From NCBI GenBank assembly GCA_026225945.1, contig JAMJFZ010001815.1:18683501-18747500 (forward strand): DNA of 64,000 nt, read 5' to 3'. The stretch comes from Cricetomys ansorgei. Lineage: Eukaryota > Chordata > Mammalia > Rodentia > Nesomyidae. This document shows positions 46,441 through 57,850 of the stretch, piece after piece. Both the position numbers and the translations under genes were made by a program. Numbering within the stretch: the first letter of the stretch is position 1; the number at the start of each line of letters is the position of its first letter. The notes beneath the pieces were generated by a model, which was given only the letters and a program-made list of their open reading frames with translations, made no database searches and had not been told where the DNA came from.

Positions 46441-46734
46441 CACCTCATGAATGAACCTGAAGTAACGTGTAATCTCATTCGGTATTGGACAAACTGAGCT
46501 TGGTTCCTAGGCCTGTTGGTTCAAAGAACCTCCATCCAGCTCAGTCCTGTTGACATCTTAGTCACTTCACTTGGTATCTATAATGGGTATAAAAATGTAT
46601 CATTTAGGGATAGTAGAAGGCATTCTATTATAACAAATAATATGAAGCAGTGCAAAAAATATTTTATTCAACAAAGGAGATTAAATCTTGAAAGAATGAG
46701 ACCATTCCATTCAGAACTCGGGTCTTGGTTTTTT

Positions 46735-46875
46735 ATCTTTTGTTTTTTTGTTTGTTTGCTTCCTTGCCTGCTTATTTGTTTGTTTGGTATCGACACTGCT
46801 GGAGATCAAACCCTCATCCTGAGCCTGATGCCTGCCAGGCAATTCCTGTATCACTGAATTACCACCCCAACCCTT
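46735..46875 (-). mobile_element. T/TTTG-rich stretch with ID/B4-like SINE end, antisense (weak)
   Basis: A TTTG-rich tract is followed by 'ctggagatcaaaccctcatc' and 'atcactgaattaccacccca', which resembles the reversed head of an ID- or B4-type SINE. Low confidence. Confidence 0.45.
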
Positions 46876-47654
46876 CATTCTAAAATGTGATGTGTTTCAT
46901 GTGAATCCGAAACAACAAAAAGGTGATTAATTTTGTCTCTGATTACAAAACGGATCAAAACCTCTTAGCCAAAAAAATGGTAAACACGCAAAACAATAAA
47001 AACCTAAAAATTATGTCTATCCTCACAAAACACTGAGTTGGAGGAAGTAGTATTATAGTCTGCAACCCAAACACCTGAAAATCCTGAACAACTCACTCTA
47101 AGTTGGCAGTAAATTCACCTGACAGCAAAATCTGACAAAATCTGACAGCAAAATCAGTGGGATCCCTTTACACCACACGCAATGGGTGCAGTCACTCGGG
47201 CAAAAGAAAGAAAAATTCTAAAAATCCAGAATTCTGAAACAAACCTGAGCATAAGTTTCCAAAATTAAAAAATGATTTACCCAGATAAAATAAAAACTTA
47301 GTCTCACGTTTTAAATATGCATTGCTAACTGTTCGAAAAGGTAGCCTCTATGCCATGTAACATTTGTGCCTTCTGTTTTTCCATATCATCTAATTTTTTT
47401 TTTAAACAATGATTTGGTAGTTGTTAAACTTCCCATACTATGGACTTTATGGAATGTACTCAACCAATACTCTGTAGTGGCACATCTGGCAAAGAAATAA
47501 AATCAACTTACAAATTTCTTCCCAAGTATAAATAAATGTGCCACATTTTCAATCCTATCCATTTAATTATTATTATCCCCAAGAAAAAGGGTGAGAAAAG
47601 ATCTTGACTTTGATGCTTAAGCTATATTTTTATAGTTAAATTCATAGATGAGAC

Positions 47655-47817
47655 TTTTTTGTTTTTGGTTTTGGTTTTTCAAGACAGGGTTTCTCTGTTG
47701 TAACTCTGGCTGTCCTGGAACTTACTCTGTAGACCAGGCCAGCCTCAAACTCACAGAGACCCACCTGCCTCTGCCTCATGAGTGATGTGATTAAAGGCAT
47801 GCACCACCACTGCCCGG
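47655..47817 (-). mobile_element. B1 SINE, antisense
   Basis: A T-rich tail leads into 'caagacagggtttctctgtt', 'gtaactctggctgtcctgga', 'actctgtagaccaggccagc' and 'ttaaaggcatgcaccaccac'. It carries the TTGTAAC variant. Confidence 0.95.
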
Positions 47818-48105
47818 AAATTTTTTTCTTATAATAAACTGAACAGATAAACTAAGTACATCATAAAAAATTTTCTACTTTACCAGTAGCTAAATGAAGC
47901 TTCGGTACGATTGTTTCTCTAATAGCATTGTTCCAACTCAAAGCCTGTTTCTCCACGTTTTAGTAGTATACAGTTCTCAGTGATGCTACTGTTTGTTGGT
48001 GTATATAGAAAATCAAAAATGCTCTACAAATCACCAACCACCTTTGCTACAAATTCCATACCACGGCATTGTAGCTTACCACCTTTACTCTCTGAAGTGA
48101 ATATT

Positions 48106-48290
48106 TAGGGATTAGAGAGAGGTCTCAGAGATGTCTTCTTTCCAGAAGACCTGGGTTTGATTCCTAGCCCCCAAATAGTGACTCACAACTATCTGTAACA
48201 CCAGTTCCTATGTGCTCTTCTTGACTATGGGGACACCAGGCACACCCAGAAATACATGCAGGCAATTGCTCATACAGATAATTTGTTCTT
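48106..48290 (+). mobile_element. B2-like SINE, sense
   Basis: 'attagagagaggtctcagag', 'gacctgggtttgattcctag', 'cccccaaatagtgactcaca' and 'actatctgtaacaccagttc' follow the B2 order. It is diverged at the head. Confidence 0.8.
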
Positions 48291-48434
48291 AATTAAGTAG
48301 ATACTTATTGCTGGCATATATCAAGTTTCTTGATTAGTTAAATTCTATGATTAATTTCAACAATAAAAGTATTTGATTTGCTAAAATGATTTATTCCCTA
48401 CAATAAATTTTATGAGAGAAACTGTTTCTTCTAG

Positions 48435-48488
48435 GGTCTTCAAGGAATCCCTGGCCTCTCAGGAGTTCCTGGCCCAACTGGACCCCCT
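48435..48488 (+). CDS. Col19a1: Col19a1 window exon 19 (54 nt): COL3 helix
   Basis: The acceptor is gtttcttctag, the donor GTAAGT. The 18 codons read GLQGIPGLSGVPGPTGPP, six perfect triplets. It follows the 5.1-kb intron. Confidence 0.96.
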
Positions 48489-49837
48489 GTAAGTATTTGC
48501 TATGACTATTCTCACAGGTCATATGTGTAGGAATGATGCAAGGTACATTAATATCCTGGTGCCTTCCGTACTCCGTATCGATGTGTTGATCACCATTGCC
48601 TAGAGAAGCAACCTCATCCAGCACCTCCAACTTTCATCTGAGTGTAGCTAAGCTCACTCAGTGACCTACAGACTTCTTGTCAGAATTTTTGCCAAACCAA
48701 AGTGCAGCCACTCGCCCTGTTGGAAATAGAAATTTAGATACACAAGTGCATTCTCTCCTCAGTAATCAATTTTAGTCCTAACCTTAGAAGAGAGATTCAG
48801 ATACAACACAAGCTGAGAATCTTCTAAAGATTCAAATAACAGGCCAAAGATTATCAGCTTTAATTTGTTTTATTCCTATATGTGAATTTTTAAAAATCTG
48901 TTTCGCTGCTCCTTGAACATAGCAATATGGCCTTTGGGTTCTCTTGTTTTCCTGGAACGGAGTCTGCTTTCATTTCCAAGCTGCCAAACCCAATCTTTTA
49001 TTTAGAGTTTAATTCTACACAATCCTAAAGTTCAATGGCCAAATAAAAGGCGGGACACAAAATCACACTTGAGTTTCAGACCAACAAATAATGCTTGTAT
49101 AAGTTTGTCCCTAATAATGTATTTTCTTTGCTAAATCAACTCTATTCAGTGTGTGTGCCAACTTCTTTGTCTCCTTACTCTTAAAGTTTCTATGCCAGTA
49201 AATTATTTTTATACAGCAAGTAAGAATGTGATCATTTCATACTGTTTTGAATCATGGGTTTGCCACAATTAAAAGTTTATCATTTATGCCTGCATTTCAG
49301 TATGTCCAACAAACCTGTATAATAAGACTTAAAATTATGAAAGAGAACTATAAAAGAAACCACAAGAGTTACTGCTAGCTCTATTCTCAAAGAAGAATTA
49401 AAATTAATTCTTGTTTTCCTTTTTACAATGCAGATCACATAACTCAATGTGCATATTGTTAATTTTTCCCAGTCTTAGAGTATTTAAAATGTTGATCACT
49501 ACCAAAATTATACCTCATTTAGAAAGACATAATGTTATGTAAATTGCCATTTAAACAGCAAGACTAAATTCTTAAGTGTATCAAAAGGTTCCAATTAAGG
49601 TCATTAAATGTGGTTGGCCAAGGTGAAAAGAACCTACAGATAGAAATTTTACCCTTCCAGAGGCTTATCAGCATAATACAGCTGCTGTATCAGCCTGAAG
49701 AAACATAAGCTTGTAGAACTGATTTAATTAGGATCAAATGACCTTCAACATGGGTAAGTTTTAGCAACCAACTCCAAACACCTTTTGAACCATTGACTTG
49801 TTGGTTCTATAACAAACTCAGCTTTCCATTTTTACAG
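48489..49837 (+). other. Col19a1: Intron 19 (1.3 kb)
   Basis: AT-rich; no repeat family recognised. It ends ccatttttacag. Confidence 0.8.
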
Positions 49838-49891
49838 GGCTTAACAGGAAGAACTGGACACCCTGGTCCCACTGGAGCAAAAGGTGACAAG
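49838..49891 (+). CDS. Col19a1: Col19a1 window exon 20 (54 nt): COL3 helix
   Basis: The acceptor is ccatttttacag, the donor GTACAG. The 18 codons read GLTGRTGHPGPTGAKGDK, six perfect triplets. The many threonines are unusual for this collagen segment. Confidence 0.96.
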
Positions 49892-50249
49892 GTACAGAGG
49901 GAAATGGGGCATGGGTTAGGGTAGGGTGGGACCATTTACTGAGAGATCCATGCAGTCAAGCACAGCCTGCAAGAGCAAATGATGTCAGAAAGTGGCGATT
50001 CATGAAGTAGACTTGCAGAGATGTTGGTCTAAAAGTGGATTTGAACACTGGATGAAGGAGGGGTTGGAGCTGGAGGCATCCTAGAGGAAAGTAAGATAAG
50101 AACACTGGAGTTGAATATAAAAAAAATCCAAACTAGATTCAGAGACTGGAACATTTGTCTGTGTGGAAGGGAGTTATAGGTGGATTGTAATGTATCAGGA
50201 AGTTCCAGCTATGACTGAGTCTTGGTATCTTAGGGCTTTTTATAAAAAA

Positions 50250-50530
50250 AAAAAATCATGCATTGGCTCTAAACAGCATCTCTCACAGTTTCAGAAGCTC
50301 GAAGGTCCCCAACCATAGCACTGGTGATTTGGGCTGGTGGGGCCCATTTTCTTGTTCACAGAGGGTATATTCTAAATGAGTTCTTATGCAATTGGCTGTA
50401 ACTAAGCTCTCTTGTGCTTCTTTATAAGAGCACTGATCCCATTCATGAAAGCTCCACCCCATGACCTAAATCTCTCCCAAAGAAACTCATCTGATTCATC
50501 ACCCTATGAGTTGGATTCATGCTGTTAGTT
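50250..50530 (-). mobile_element. MLT1-type MaLR LTR fragment, antisense
   Basis: On the - strand it reads 'tttaggtcatggggtggagc', then 'tcatgaatgggatcagtgct', 'cttataaagaagcacaagag' and finally 'cttctgaaactgtgagaga', the MLT1/MST-type LTR order. It is diverged. Confidence 0.7.
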
Positions 50531-50699
50531 TGGGGGAGGAGTGCCCAAACATTCTGAACAAGCTTCCTGGCTGCCGATGCCTTGCTGGCTATCAAGACAA
50601 TGAACAATAACAAGAAGAGCTTGTAAGACATTTTGGAAATGCCATCCCTAGAAGGCTGTAGTGGTAATTCACTAAAAACATGCTCCTTGGGAAGAAGAA

Positions 50700-51058
50700 T
50701 GTACTAATTACGTTAGTTGCTACATCAAAATGGCTGAGAAAACAGTCAAAGGTAGGAAGGATTTATTTTGACTTGTAGTTCAGGGCTGCAGTTCATCATG
50801 CTGGAGAAGTCATGTTAGAAGGAGGATCTTGAGATCTTGAGCTCATACTGCATCAACAGGCAAGAGGCAGAGAGAGATGAATGTCAGTGCTCTGCTTTCT
50901 CATCCAACTGGGACTCCAGCCCACGTGATAAAGATTCCCATAATCAGGGTGGGTCTTCACCACTCTGGGCATCTTTTCTGGAATTGACCCCACAGACACA
51001 CCCAGAGGTGTGTTTCTATGGTGATTCTAAATCTCATCAAGTCGACAGTAAAGATTAA
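50700..51058 (-). mobile_element. MaLR-like LTR fragment, antisense
   Basis: 'tgctacatcaaaatggctga', then 'atttattttgacttgtagtt', 'ttcatcatgctggagaagtc', 'gggtgggtcttcaccactct' and 'aaatctcatcaagtcgacag' give the same reversed order as the copy at 15,126. Confidence 0.6.
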
Positions 51059-52816
51059 CTAGCTCCAGAGCTCAAAGCTGGACATATGTGCTGCGGTTGG
51101 GAGGGGAGTCCAACAGCGCCGGATCACCAAGCTCTCCTGGCATAAGATCTTAAGAGGCATTGCAATGTCAGTGCAGGCATAGCCAGCAAATGGATGAAAT
51201 AGTCAAAACTATTCAGATTGAGGAAATAAGTTTCAAGGGACCATAGAAGCTATTGAGTATCTCCTGCACACTTGCCAGGATGCCAGCTCCCTGAGCAAAA
51301 GGGAGTATGTTGGCATCAAGGAGCAGAAGAATCCATACTACACTTAAAGGAGACAATGGGCTTGTTCAGGAGAGCCTGAGCACATTTTTGTCTGTTAGAA
51401 TCTCAAGAATCTTTCTCTGCTCCACTAGCCTTTTTGCTCTATTTTCTATGAAAATTATTCAGTCTAGACTGGCCTTTGAAGTTAACAGGCATTCCACACT
51501 GAATTGAGCTCGGGGGCCCAGATGAAAACATGACTTCTAATTGTGCCAGGAGTTGAAAGAGAAGTCTTCTCAATAGGCGCATATTGTTTGTTGTCTCGTG
51601 AGAACTGTGATGTAATGCTCTGAAGGACATTACTATCACTCAGCAGAACAGAGGGTGTCTTAGGGAGCGAGCAATCATCAGAGCAGTTTGGGGAACGATA
51701 CAACTTGCTTACTTGGTCGGTGTATACATTCTCAGGCTGTGCATTGCGTGAGAAACATTGCAGTTAGTTTATTTATATTGGTAAGTGTATGGTTTGTGAT
51801 CTCTTCTTTTGTTATTAGAAAACAGATGAGTATTGAAATACAGTCTTCAGTCAAATTCTGGAAGAGGACTAACATCCCTCAAAATTCTTGGACGTTGTAT
51901 GCTATTCCCTCTGGAGGCTCTGTCAATGTATCATGTGTTGTTACTGTCCCTGATACACATGACTTAGAACCTTTTATAAAGATACCATTCTAAAAGCAAG
52001 GCACAGTTCTAGGAACAACAGGCAAAAAGCCAGAGGGACTGCCACAGTGACTTACTATGGACTGGTATGTGTTTTGTGCTCTGTAAAAGTCATTTTTCAA
52101 GTTTCAGTTCAAAAATCACAGAATAGTCATTGGTCCATAGTAAGCAATTATTGTAGTCCCTTTTTGTTTTTGATTTATGTCTCCTATAAGAAGAGTCTAA
52201 ATCTAATTTAAATTATATAGACCATTTCCCTTAAAGAATGTCATACCAAAGTCACTTCCATTCAGTATCTAGTGAGACATGCCTACGTCTCACCTGGTTG
52301 TAGAGTTTGATATCAACCAACAGATATGACGCAGGTTGTAGTTTCATATTTTGGTTGAATTTACACAAATGTTCTCTCTAGTTCTAAAAAGCTAAAGATG
52401 GTGGAGGCAAAGCCAAGAGCAAAGGCTGGTCCAGAGAGCCATGGTCTCAGAGTCAGCTATCTGTTCACATGAACTCTACCCTATGCCCTATGCACACATA
52501 GGAGGAGAAATCCCACACCCATACTCAAAGTCCAGAACAGGTCACCTAGCCGGTCTCTCCCCAATAAAATTAAGTGTCCCTAGAGTTCATGCAATGAGAA
52601 TCCAGATGGAGCTGAAGAGAGGTATTCATTTTCCTGGGATAGGGAAATGTGTTTTTCTGGGTCAAGGAGTAAGGTAAGTAGAATAAGACTGAAAGGCTGA
52701 AGCAAAATGACAGCCCATGGTGACTTCAGAAGACTCTTTGAGCAATCACAATCTGGTCTGCAAACCTGCACTGGAAAATCCCAGTCCATTCATTTGGGCC
52801 TCTATGTCTCTTGCAG

Positions 52817-52861
52817 GGTAGTGAGGGACCCCCTGGGAAACCTGGACCTCCTGGACCCCCT
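52817..52861 (+). CDS. Col19a1: Col19a1 window exon 21 (45 nt): COL3 helix
   Basis: The acceptor is tgtctcttgcag, the donor GTGAGT. The 15 codons read GSEGPPGKPGPPGPP, five perfect triplets with three GPP, so it is a very stable segment just before the NC3 break. Confidence 0.96.
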
Positions 52862-52967
52862 GTGAGTTGTTTGAGATTGAAATTTTAATTCTGTATACTT
52901 ATGATCCATAAGTCAGATGACTTAGATGCTTACAAAGCTAAGTACCCTGAGTTCTCCCCACCCCCCC

Positions 52968-53021
<54 letters not shown>

Positions 53022-54912
53022 GGCAAGCAATGTAACATTAGGTAGACCTAACTTGTACCTGTTTCAACTCAGCTATAATTTGCAGTGTTCAGATGTGTTT
53101 GTATTCTCTAAACTTCCCTTCCATGGAATCGGGACGCATGAATGTACACCAGCCTGACTCTCCACTTCCTACAAAGGATGGAGAATTATTTGACTAGCAT
53201 ACACTTTCACAGAAAATAAAAGGGCTTTAAAAGGACTATGCCTTATGTCCAGGCAATTTGGTTTTTGAAAGACGCTGTGTGTGTTCGCCCCATAAGTGAT
53301 GACATGAGGAAATTCTACTTCTCTGGCATTCAGTGAGGAAAATGCACAAAAGCACCGATGAACCACACAAAGTTGTATTCTTTCGGGGAGGCTGTGCAGA
53401 GAAGAGTGGCCTCTCTCCGTGGCAAGTCTGCCCTCGTGTGGGGGCATGTTCAAATCGCAACCGAGCTGAGGTCCACAAGGATTATTTCCCACGCTGTCTC
53501 TTAGGAATTTAAGAAGCCAAACTTAGGAGAGAAAGGGTGGTGTCTCACAGTAGCATTCTGAAAACTAAAGGGCAGGTTATGGGTCTGTGTGCAATTGCAT
53601 CTTTTGCACACAAATTTACCGTTTGGCTCACTGTTTTCTTAAATGTGTGCTTCATCTGGTTCTTCCTTTCATCACAGAGAAGCAAGACAGAAAATTCATA
53701 AAGTTCAGGTCCTAAAATATACTCCTCTCCTCAATGGAGAAAAAAAAAAAAGCCAAATGTATCATGAGACTGTGAAAGAGGTCTATGTTTTTATACCAGG
53801 CTTAAGAAATCTCCCTCTTGTCTCTGGATTCTTCAAAAATAATTTTTTTTTTGAGACAGATTATACATCTTCTCAGGGAAACTTTCTTAGAAGTCCTTTG
53901 CATTTCTTCGGGGTGTAGTATACTAAAATATAGTCCACGTTCAGCTATTGCCAAATGAATGAAGAAGCAATAAAAGAATGAACAGACAGAGCACGGGCTT
54001 CCATCGCTGCTGTTTCGAAGATGTGTGTGAACTGTGCTCTCTGGGCAAGGCTGCTTCGCCATCATCCCAAGCAGTAATGAAATGACGGCTTCTTTGTTTT
54101 TGCAGCTGAGGTGTATTTAAAAAAAAATATCTAAAAGTGAAAACACGTACTTGGATATTTATTCTAAGAGTCTATTATCTTCTCTAAGTGTCTCTAAACT
54201 TAAAGTTTCACGTGCATTTCCCCCAAATGCTAACATGGAGGAAAATTTCAAACCGCACAATGAGTTCCCTTTTTAATGCTGCATACTGAAGGACTCCATA
54301 TTCTTGTGTTAGGTTTTTTTTGTTTTGTTTTTTTTGGTTTTTGCTTTGAGCAAGTTCTTCTTCCCCAGTTATTAAAGATTTTTTTTTTTTTTGGTAGAAA
54401 TGCCTGCACAGGTTTGTGAATGAAGTTGTCCTCCAATTCACCTTAATTTTCTGTTTGGTTTGAGGAGACTGTGGGAAAACATCACTTTTGCAGTAGCCAA
54501 ATTGTTCCCTATTCACATCTTCATCAGTTCCTACCGCACGCCTGCCTGCAGGTCAGCAGGCTGGAAACACAGTAAATTGGCAATTCAGAAGCTGAATTTT
54601 AATGAGCAAATAATATTTCTCCTCTGAATGCATTAGTACCTATCTCCCAGACTTGAACACTATTCAAATCCCAACCGAATGAAACCGTGTGCTCCAGGCA
54701 TGACTCAGGTTCCTTTTTCCTGCTTTCTCTGTTGTTTCGAAACATTGAAACACTACGATATTTTGTTTATAGTATTAAATTCACTATGAATATGGAATTA
54801 AAAATTAAGTAAAAATAATAATAAAATAATAAAAATAATACAGGAAGAATACCATTTGGTAAAATAACTGAGGTTCAAACTGCTAACTTCTGTATCTCGT
54901 TTCTTTCCTAAG
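52862..54912 (+). other. Col19a1: Intron 21 (2.1 kb)
   Basis: Contains a TG microsatellite (52,971) and several A- or T-runs. No SINE or L1 recognised. It is otherwise unassigned and AT-rich. Confidence 0.8.
52971..53017. repeat. (TG)n microsatellite after a C run
   Basis: A run of Cs is followed by about 47 nt of TG dinucleotide, about 110 nt downstream of exon 21. Confidence 0.96.
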
Positions 54913-54963
54913 GGTGTCCCTCACAATGAAGGCAACGGTATGAGCAGTTTATATAAAATCCAG
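54913..54963 (+). CDS. Col19a1: Col19a1 window exon 22 (51 nt): NC3 break
   Basis: The acceptor is tttctttcctaag, the donor GTATCT. The 17 codons read GVPHNEGNGMSSLYKIQ. One triplet (GVP) ends COL3, then the register is lost. Together with the start of exon 23 it makes a non-helical break of about 23 residues. The stretch NEGNGMSSLYK is one of the segments that identifies type XIX. The next intron is 88 bp. Confidence 0.93.
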
Positions 54964-55051
54964 GTATCTCCATGTCTACTTACTTATGATCATTTTCCAG
55001 TTATAGGCTTCTAGAGGTTCTTCTCATCTTGTTTTTTTTCTTCTTTTGAAG

Positions 55052-55096
55052 GGAGGAGTGAATGTTCCCAGTTATCCAGGACCACCAGGTCCCCCT
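55052..55096 (+). CDS. Col19a1: Col19a1 window exon 23 (45 nt): NC3 to COL2
   Basis: The acceptor is ttcttttgaag, an AAG acceptor; the donor is GTAAGT. The 15 codons read GGVNVPSYPGPPGPP. The first nine residues finish the NC3 break and GPP GPP restarts the helix. Confidence 0.94.
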
Positions 55097-55718
55097 GTAA
55101 GTGCAGATGATTATCTTTAAGTTCCTTTAGCTGGACCACAATAAATGATAGAGGGGGAGAAGTCTCTTAAGCCCACTGAGAACTGAACATCACAAATGTA
55201 ACCAAATTTTACAGAAGGAGTTAAAGAACTGAAATCAATTTGCATAAAAGAAAAAATGCAAGGCCAAAAGGATGGAAAGTATTTATCATAGCAATATCAT
55301 TTTATTCGTTGGCAATCTAAGTTCTAAATCAATGTCCAATCATGTTTATAGAAATAGCTCCATATTATTTCTTTACAGTTATTTTATTTTATTTTATTTT
55401 ATTTTATTTTATTTTATTTTATTTTTGAGACAGGGTTTCTCTGTTGTAACCCTGACTAGACCTCACTCTGTAGACCAAGCTGCTTTTGAACTCACAGAGA
55501 TCCACCTGCCTCTGCCTCCCAAGTACTGGGATTAATATACGTAAAATCCCTGTGCTCTTAGCCACTGAAACATCTCTCGAGACCCCAAATTAATGTTTCT
55601 TCAAACACAAACTTCAGCATTCCTACATTTGTTAATGAGAATTTGAATAAAAATGCTTCTGATGCTGTAATTGTGTTTTAATCACAATTTAAAAAATCTT
55701 TCTGTATTTTTCTTCCAG
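55097..55718 (+). other. Col19a1: Intron 23 (0.6 kb)
   Basis: About 160 nt of it is an antisense B1 with its (TTTTA)n tail. The rest is AT-rich. Confidence 0.85.
55379..55535 (-). mobile_element. B1 SINE, antisense, with (TTTTA)n tail
   Basis: A (TTTTA)n repeat at 55,379-55,424 is the reversed A-rich tail. 'gagacagggtttctctgttg' is followed by 'taaccctgactagacctcac', 'tctgtagaccaagctgct' and 'cccaagtactgggattaata'. It carries the TTGTAAC variant and has a shortened middle. Confidence 0.93.
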
Positions 55719-55745
55719 GGCCCAAAGGGTGATCCTGGCCCAGTG
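55719..55745 (+). CDS. Col19a1: Col19a1 window exon 24 (27 nt): COL2 microexon
   Basis: The acceptor is ttttcttccag, the donor GTATGT. Nine codons read GPKGDPGPV, three perfect triplets. It is the shortest exon in the window and qualifies as a microexon. Skipping it would keep the frame and the Gly-X-Y register. Confidence 0.94.
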
Positions 55746-56622
55746 GTATGTATGCTCCTCCATCTAGGTAATCTTTGTTAACATTAGAAAGGGCACCAGG
55801 CAAAGTTGGCCTGCCTTCTTAGGCAGATATCAGTTAAGGTGTAAGAGGCAAGGAGCAAGCAAATGAAGAAATGCCAGAAAACGTGTTCTTTATTTTCAGG
55901 ATGCATTAATCCTGATGCTGTCCCTGCCCTCGAGGTTCGACTCTTTCCATCAGTGGGTTTTAAAAATCATCCTCTGATGTAGGAAGGCACATCTAATGCT
56001 TTTGACAAATGGAACACTTCCCTCTAATGGCCTTCTTTTGATGATTGATTCCATTTTAAGTAGCTCGTGGAAGAGAAATACTTAAGGGAGAGAAATACCT
56101 TAATATATCTGACATCTCACCAGCAAAAAAGGGAAAGTACTGTTTATTTGCTTTGCATGTCTTAGGCAATTATTCTGCAGGGAGTGCACACTGTCATCAA
56201 CCTGCTTATTGAGCAGAATACATCAGGAGATTAACACTCAGCGAGGAAGGAGATCATGTCCTCCAGCCGCCCAAAGGATGATAATTGTTCTCAGCATCTT
56301 TCTCAACCGTGGAGCCTCACTGCAAAAGTTCTGCCAAATTCAATTAGATTCCCTTTAACCTTTGGCACTTTTTCCCCTGCCATGTCCTTTTCCAGCATAT
56401 ATCCCATCCTTCATGTTCCATTTGTACATCCTTTTAACCTTTGAGGAGAGAATTAAAGCTCAAATGTATCTGACACTGACATGAGCTTCCAAACCACTTT
56501 CTGTTGCTAGGTGAAAAAAATATGCCTTTTTCATAATAGAAGTTGGTAAAACTATCTGAATAAATGTTAAACCAGAAAAGAGAGAAACCATGAAAAGTAA
56601 CACTTTTATACATAAATACATT

Positions 56623-56693
56623 TCAAAAGAGATTTATCAAAGAAGTCATCTTTGTTACTGGACAAGATGACTTCTTTGATAAATCTCTTTTGA
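56623..56693. repeat. Perfect 30-bp inverted repeat with 11-nt loop
   Basis: The left arm 56,623-56,652 starts tcaaaagagattta and ends gtcatctt. The right arm 56,664-56,693 is its exact reverse complement, with 30 of 30 bases pairing. The 11-nt spacer is 56,653-56,663. The arms are ordinary mixed sequence, not low-complexity. In the Col19a1 transcript this would fold as a perfect stem. I do not know it as part of a mobile element. Confidence 0.97.
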
Positions 56694-56880
56694 TATATAT
56701 CAAATATATATATTTTATAGAACATACAATATGTAATATTCTATGTGATAGTATATATTACATATACATATAATATACATATTACATATACATATATACA
56801 TCAAATATACATGTTATATATACATACAATGCTTATAATAGATATATTATATATACACACACATATAATATATATATTAG
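56694..56880. repeat. TA/TACATA-rich low-complexity stretch
   Basis: Almost entirely A, T and C on the + strand, with repeated tatacata/atatatta motifs. It starts immediately at the right arm of the inverted repeat. Confidence 0.9.
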
Positions 56881-57163
56881 ATGTGCATTTGATTTACCCT
56901 AAAATAAGTATTTCAAGTCCTATATTCTGAATCCCAAATATATCACAGAAAAGTTTCCTTTGTTTTACAATTGGTAAACCTTTATTTGTTTGCAACTTTT
57001 AAATACTACTATGTATGTTCATTTATAAATATATTGTTCAATTTTATTTCTATTTTCCTTTATCATATTGATAAAAAAAAAACCCTCCAAGTCTTACTTT
57101 CTAACAGACTCATAGAACTGCTCCCCCCCCCCGCACCGCCCGATTCATATAGATAAATTAAGA

Positions 57164-57296
57164 CTTTTTTTTTGAGACAGGGTTTCTCTGTTGTGACCCT
57201 GGCTGGCTTGGAACTCTCTGTAGACCAGGCTGGCCTCAAACTCACAGAGATCCACCTGGATTTGGGACCAAAGGCGTGTGCCACCAATGCTTGGCT
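57164..57296 (-). mobile_element. B1 SINE, antisense
   Basis: A T-rich tail leads into 'gagacagggtttctctgttg', 'tgaccctggctggcttggaa', 'ctctgtagaccaggctggcc' and 'tcaaactcacagagatccac'. It ends 'aggcgtgtgccaccaatgct'. It carries a TTGTGAC version of the variant. Confidence 0.94.
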
Positions 57297-57499
57297 AAAT
57301 TTAGACTTCTTACTGACTTTTCTGGAGCATTCCTTCAAGTTCTCATATTAATACGATATTTGCTAGCTACAGAGAAACAATACCCCATGGTACAGGATTA
57401 AGCCACAAGTAGGAGGCCTGTACTTCCAGAGTACATATTCGAAAAGCCCAACTTGAGATGGGTGGGGGAAATGTACTGCCCTGGTATCCTTTAAGTTTC

Positions 57500-57850
57500 A
57501 GGACATGTTAAGTCAGCTTTGTGTCACAGTGAAAAGAATACTTGAGATAAACAACTTAGAAGGAGGAAATATTTGTTTTGATCGACAGTTTCAAAGGTTT
57601 CAGTCCATTGTCGGTCCCTCTGTTGGGCACGTGGTAAGTCAGAGTAAGTACCAGGAAACATTTAGTGTGGCTAAGCTGCTAGTCTCATGATGGCAGGAAG
57701 TAAAAGACAGCTTTCTTTTATAACCCAGACCTGCCCCTAAAGCCCACTAAGCTATGAATCTATAATGAGTTAATTGATGGATTCAGAGCCCTCGTGGTCC
57801 CCACTTCTGTGTGCAGCTGCATTGGAGATCAACCATTAAACTCAGACAGT
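57500..57850 (-). mobile_element. MaLR-like LTR fragment, antisense
   Basis: 'gtgtcacagtgaaaagaata', then 'tttgttttgatcgacagttt', 'gatggcaggaagtaaaagac', 'tatgaatctataatgag' and 'ggattcagagccctcgtgg' follow the reversed MaLR order. It is diverged. Confidence 0.5.

Larger units (their letters stand above)
43335..48434 (+). other. Col19a1: Intron 18 (5.1 kb)
   Basis: Contains a short CATTAGA-type tandem (44,660-44,696), an antisense MaLR-like LTR (46,083), a T/TTTG-rich stretch with an ID-like end (46,735), a 14-bp direct repeat (47,119 and 47,142), an antisense B1 (47,655) and a B2 (48,106). The rest is AT-rich and unassigned. Confidence 0.8.
49892..52816 (+). other. Col19a1: Intron 20 (2.9 kb)
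   Basis: Contains two antisense MaLR-like LTR fragments (50,250 and 50,700). A 62-codon antisense frame with a signal-peptide-like start at 50,631 runs into the first LTR and is not a gene call. The rest is unassigned. Confidence 0.8.

Noticed and set aside
50443..50631. 62-codon antisense frame beginning with a signal-peptide-like MSYKLFLLLFIVLIASKASA
   Set aside because: The second half lies in an antisense MaLR-type LTR fragment, no downstream exon is evident, and the hydrophobic start can arise by chance.
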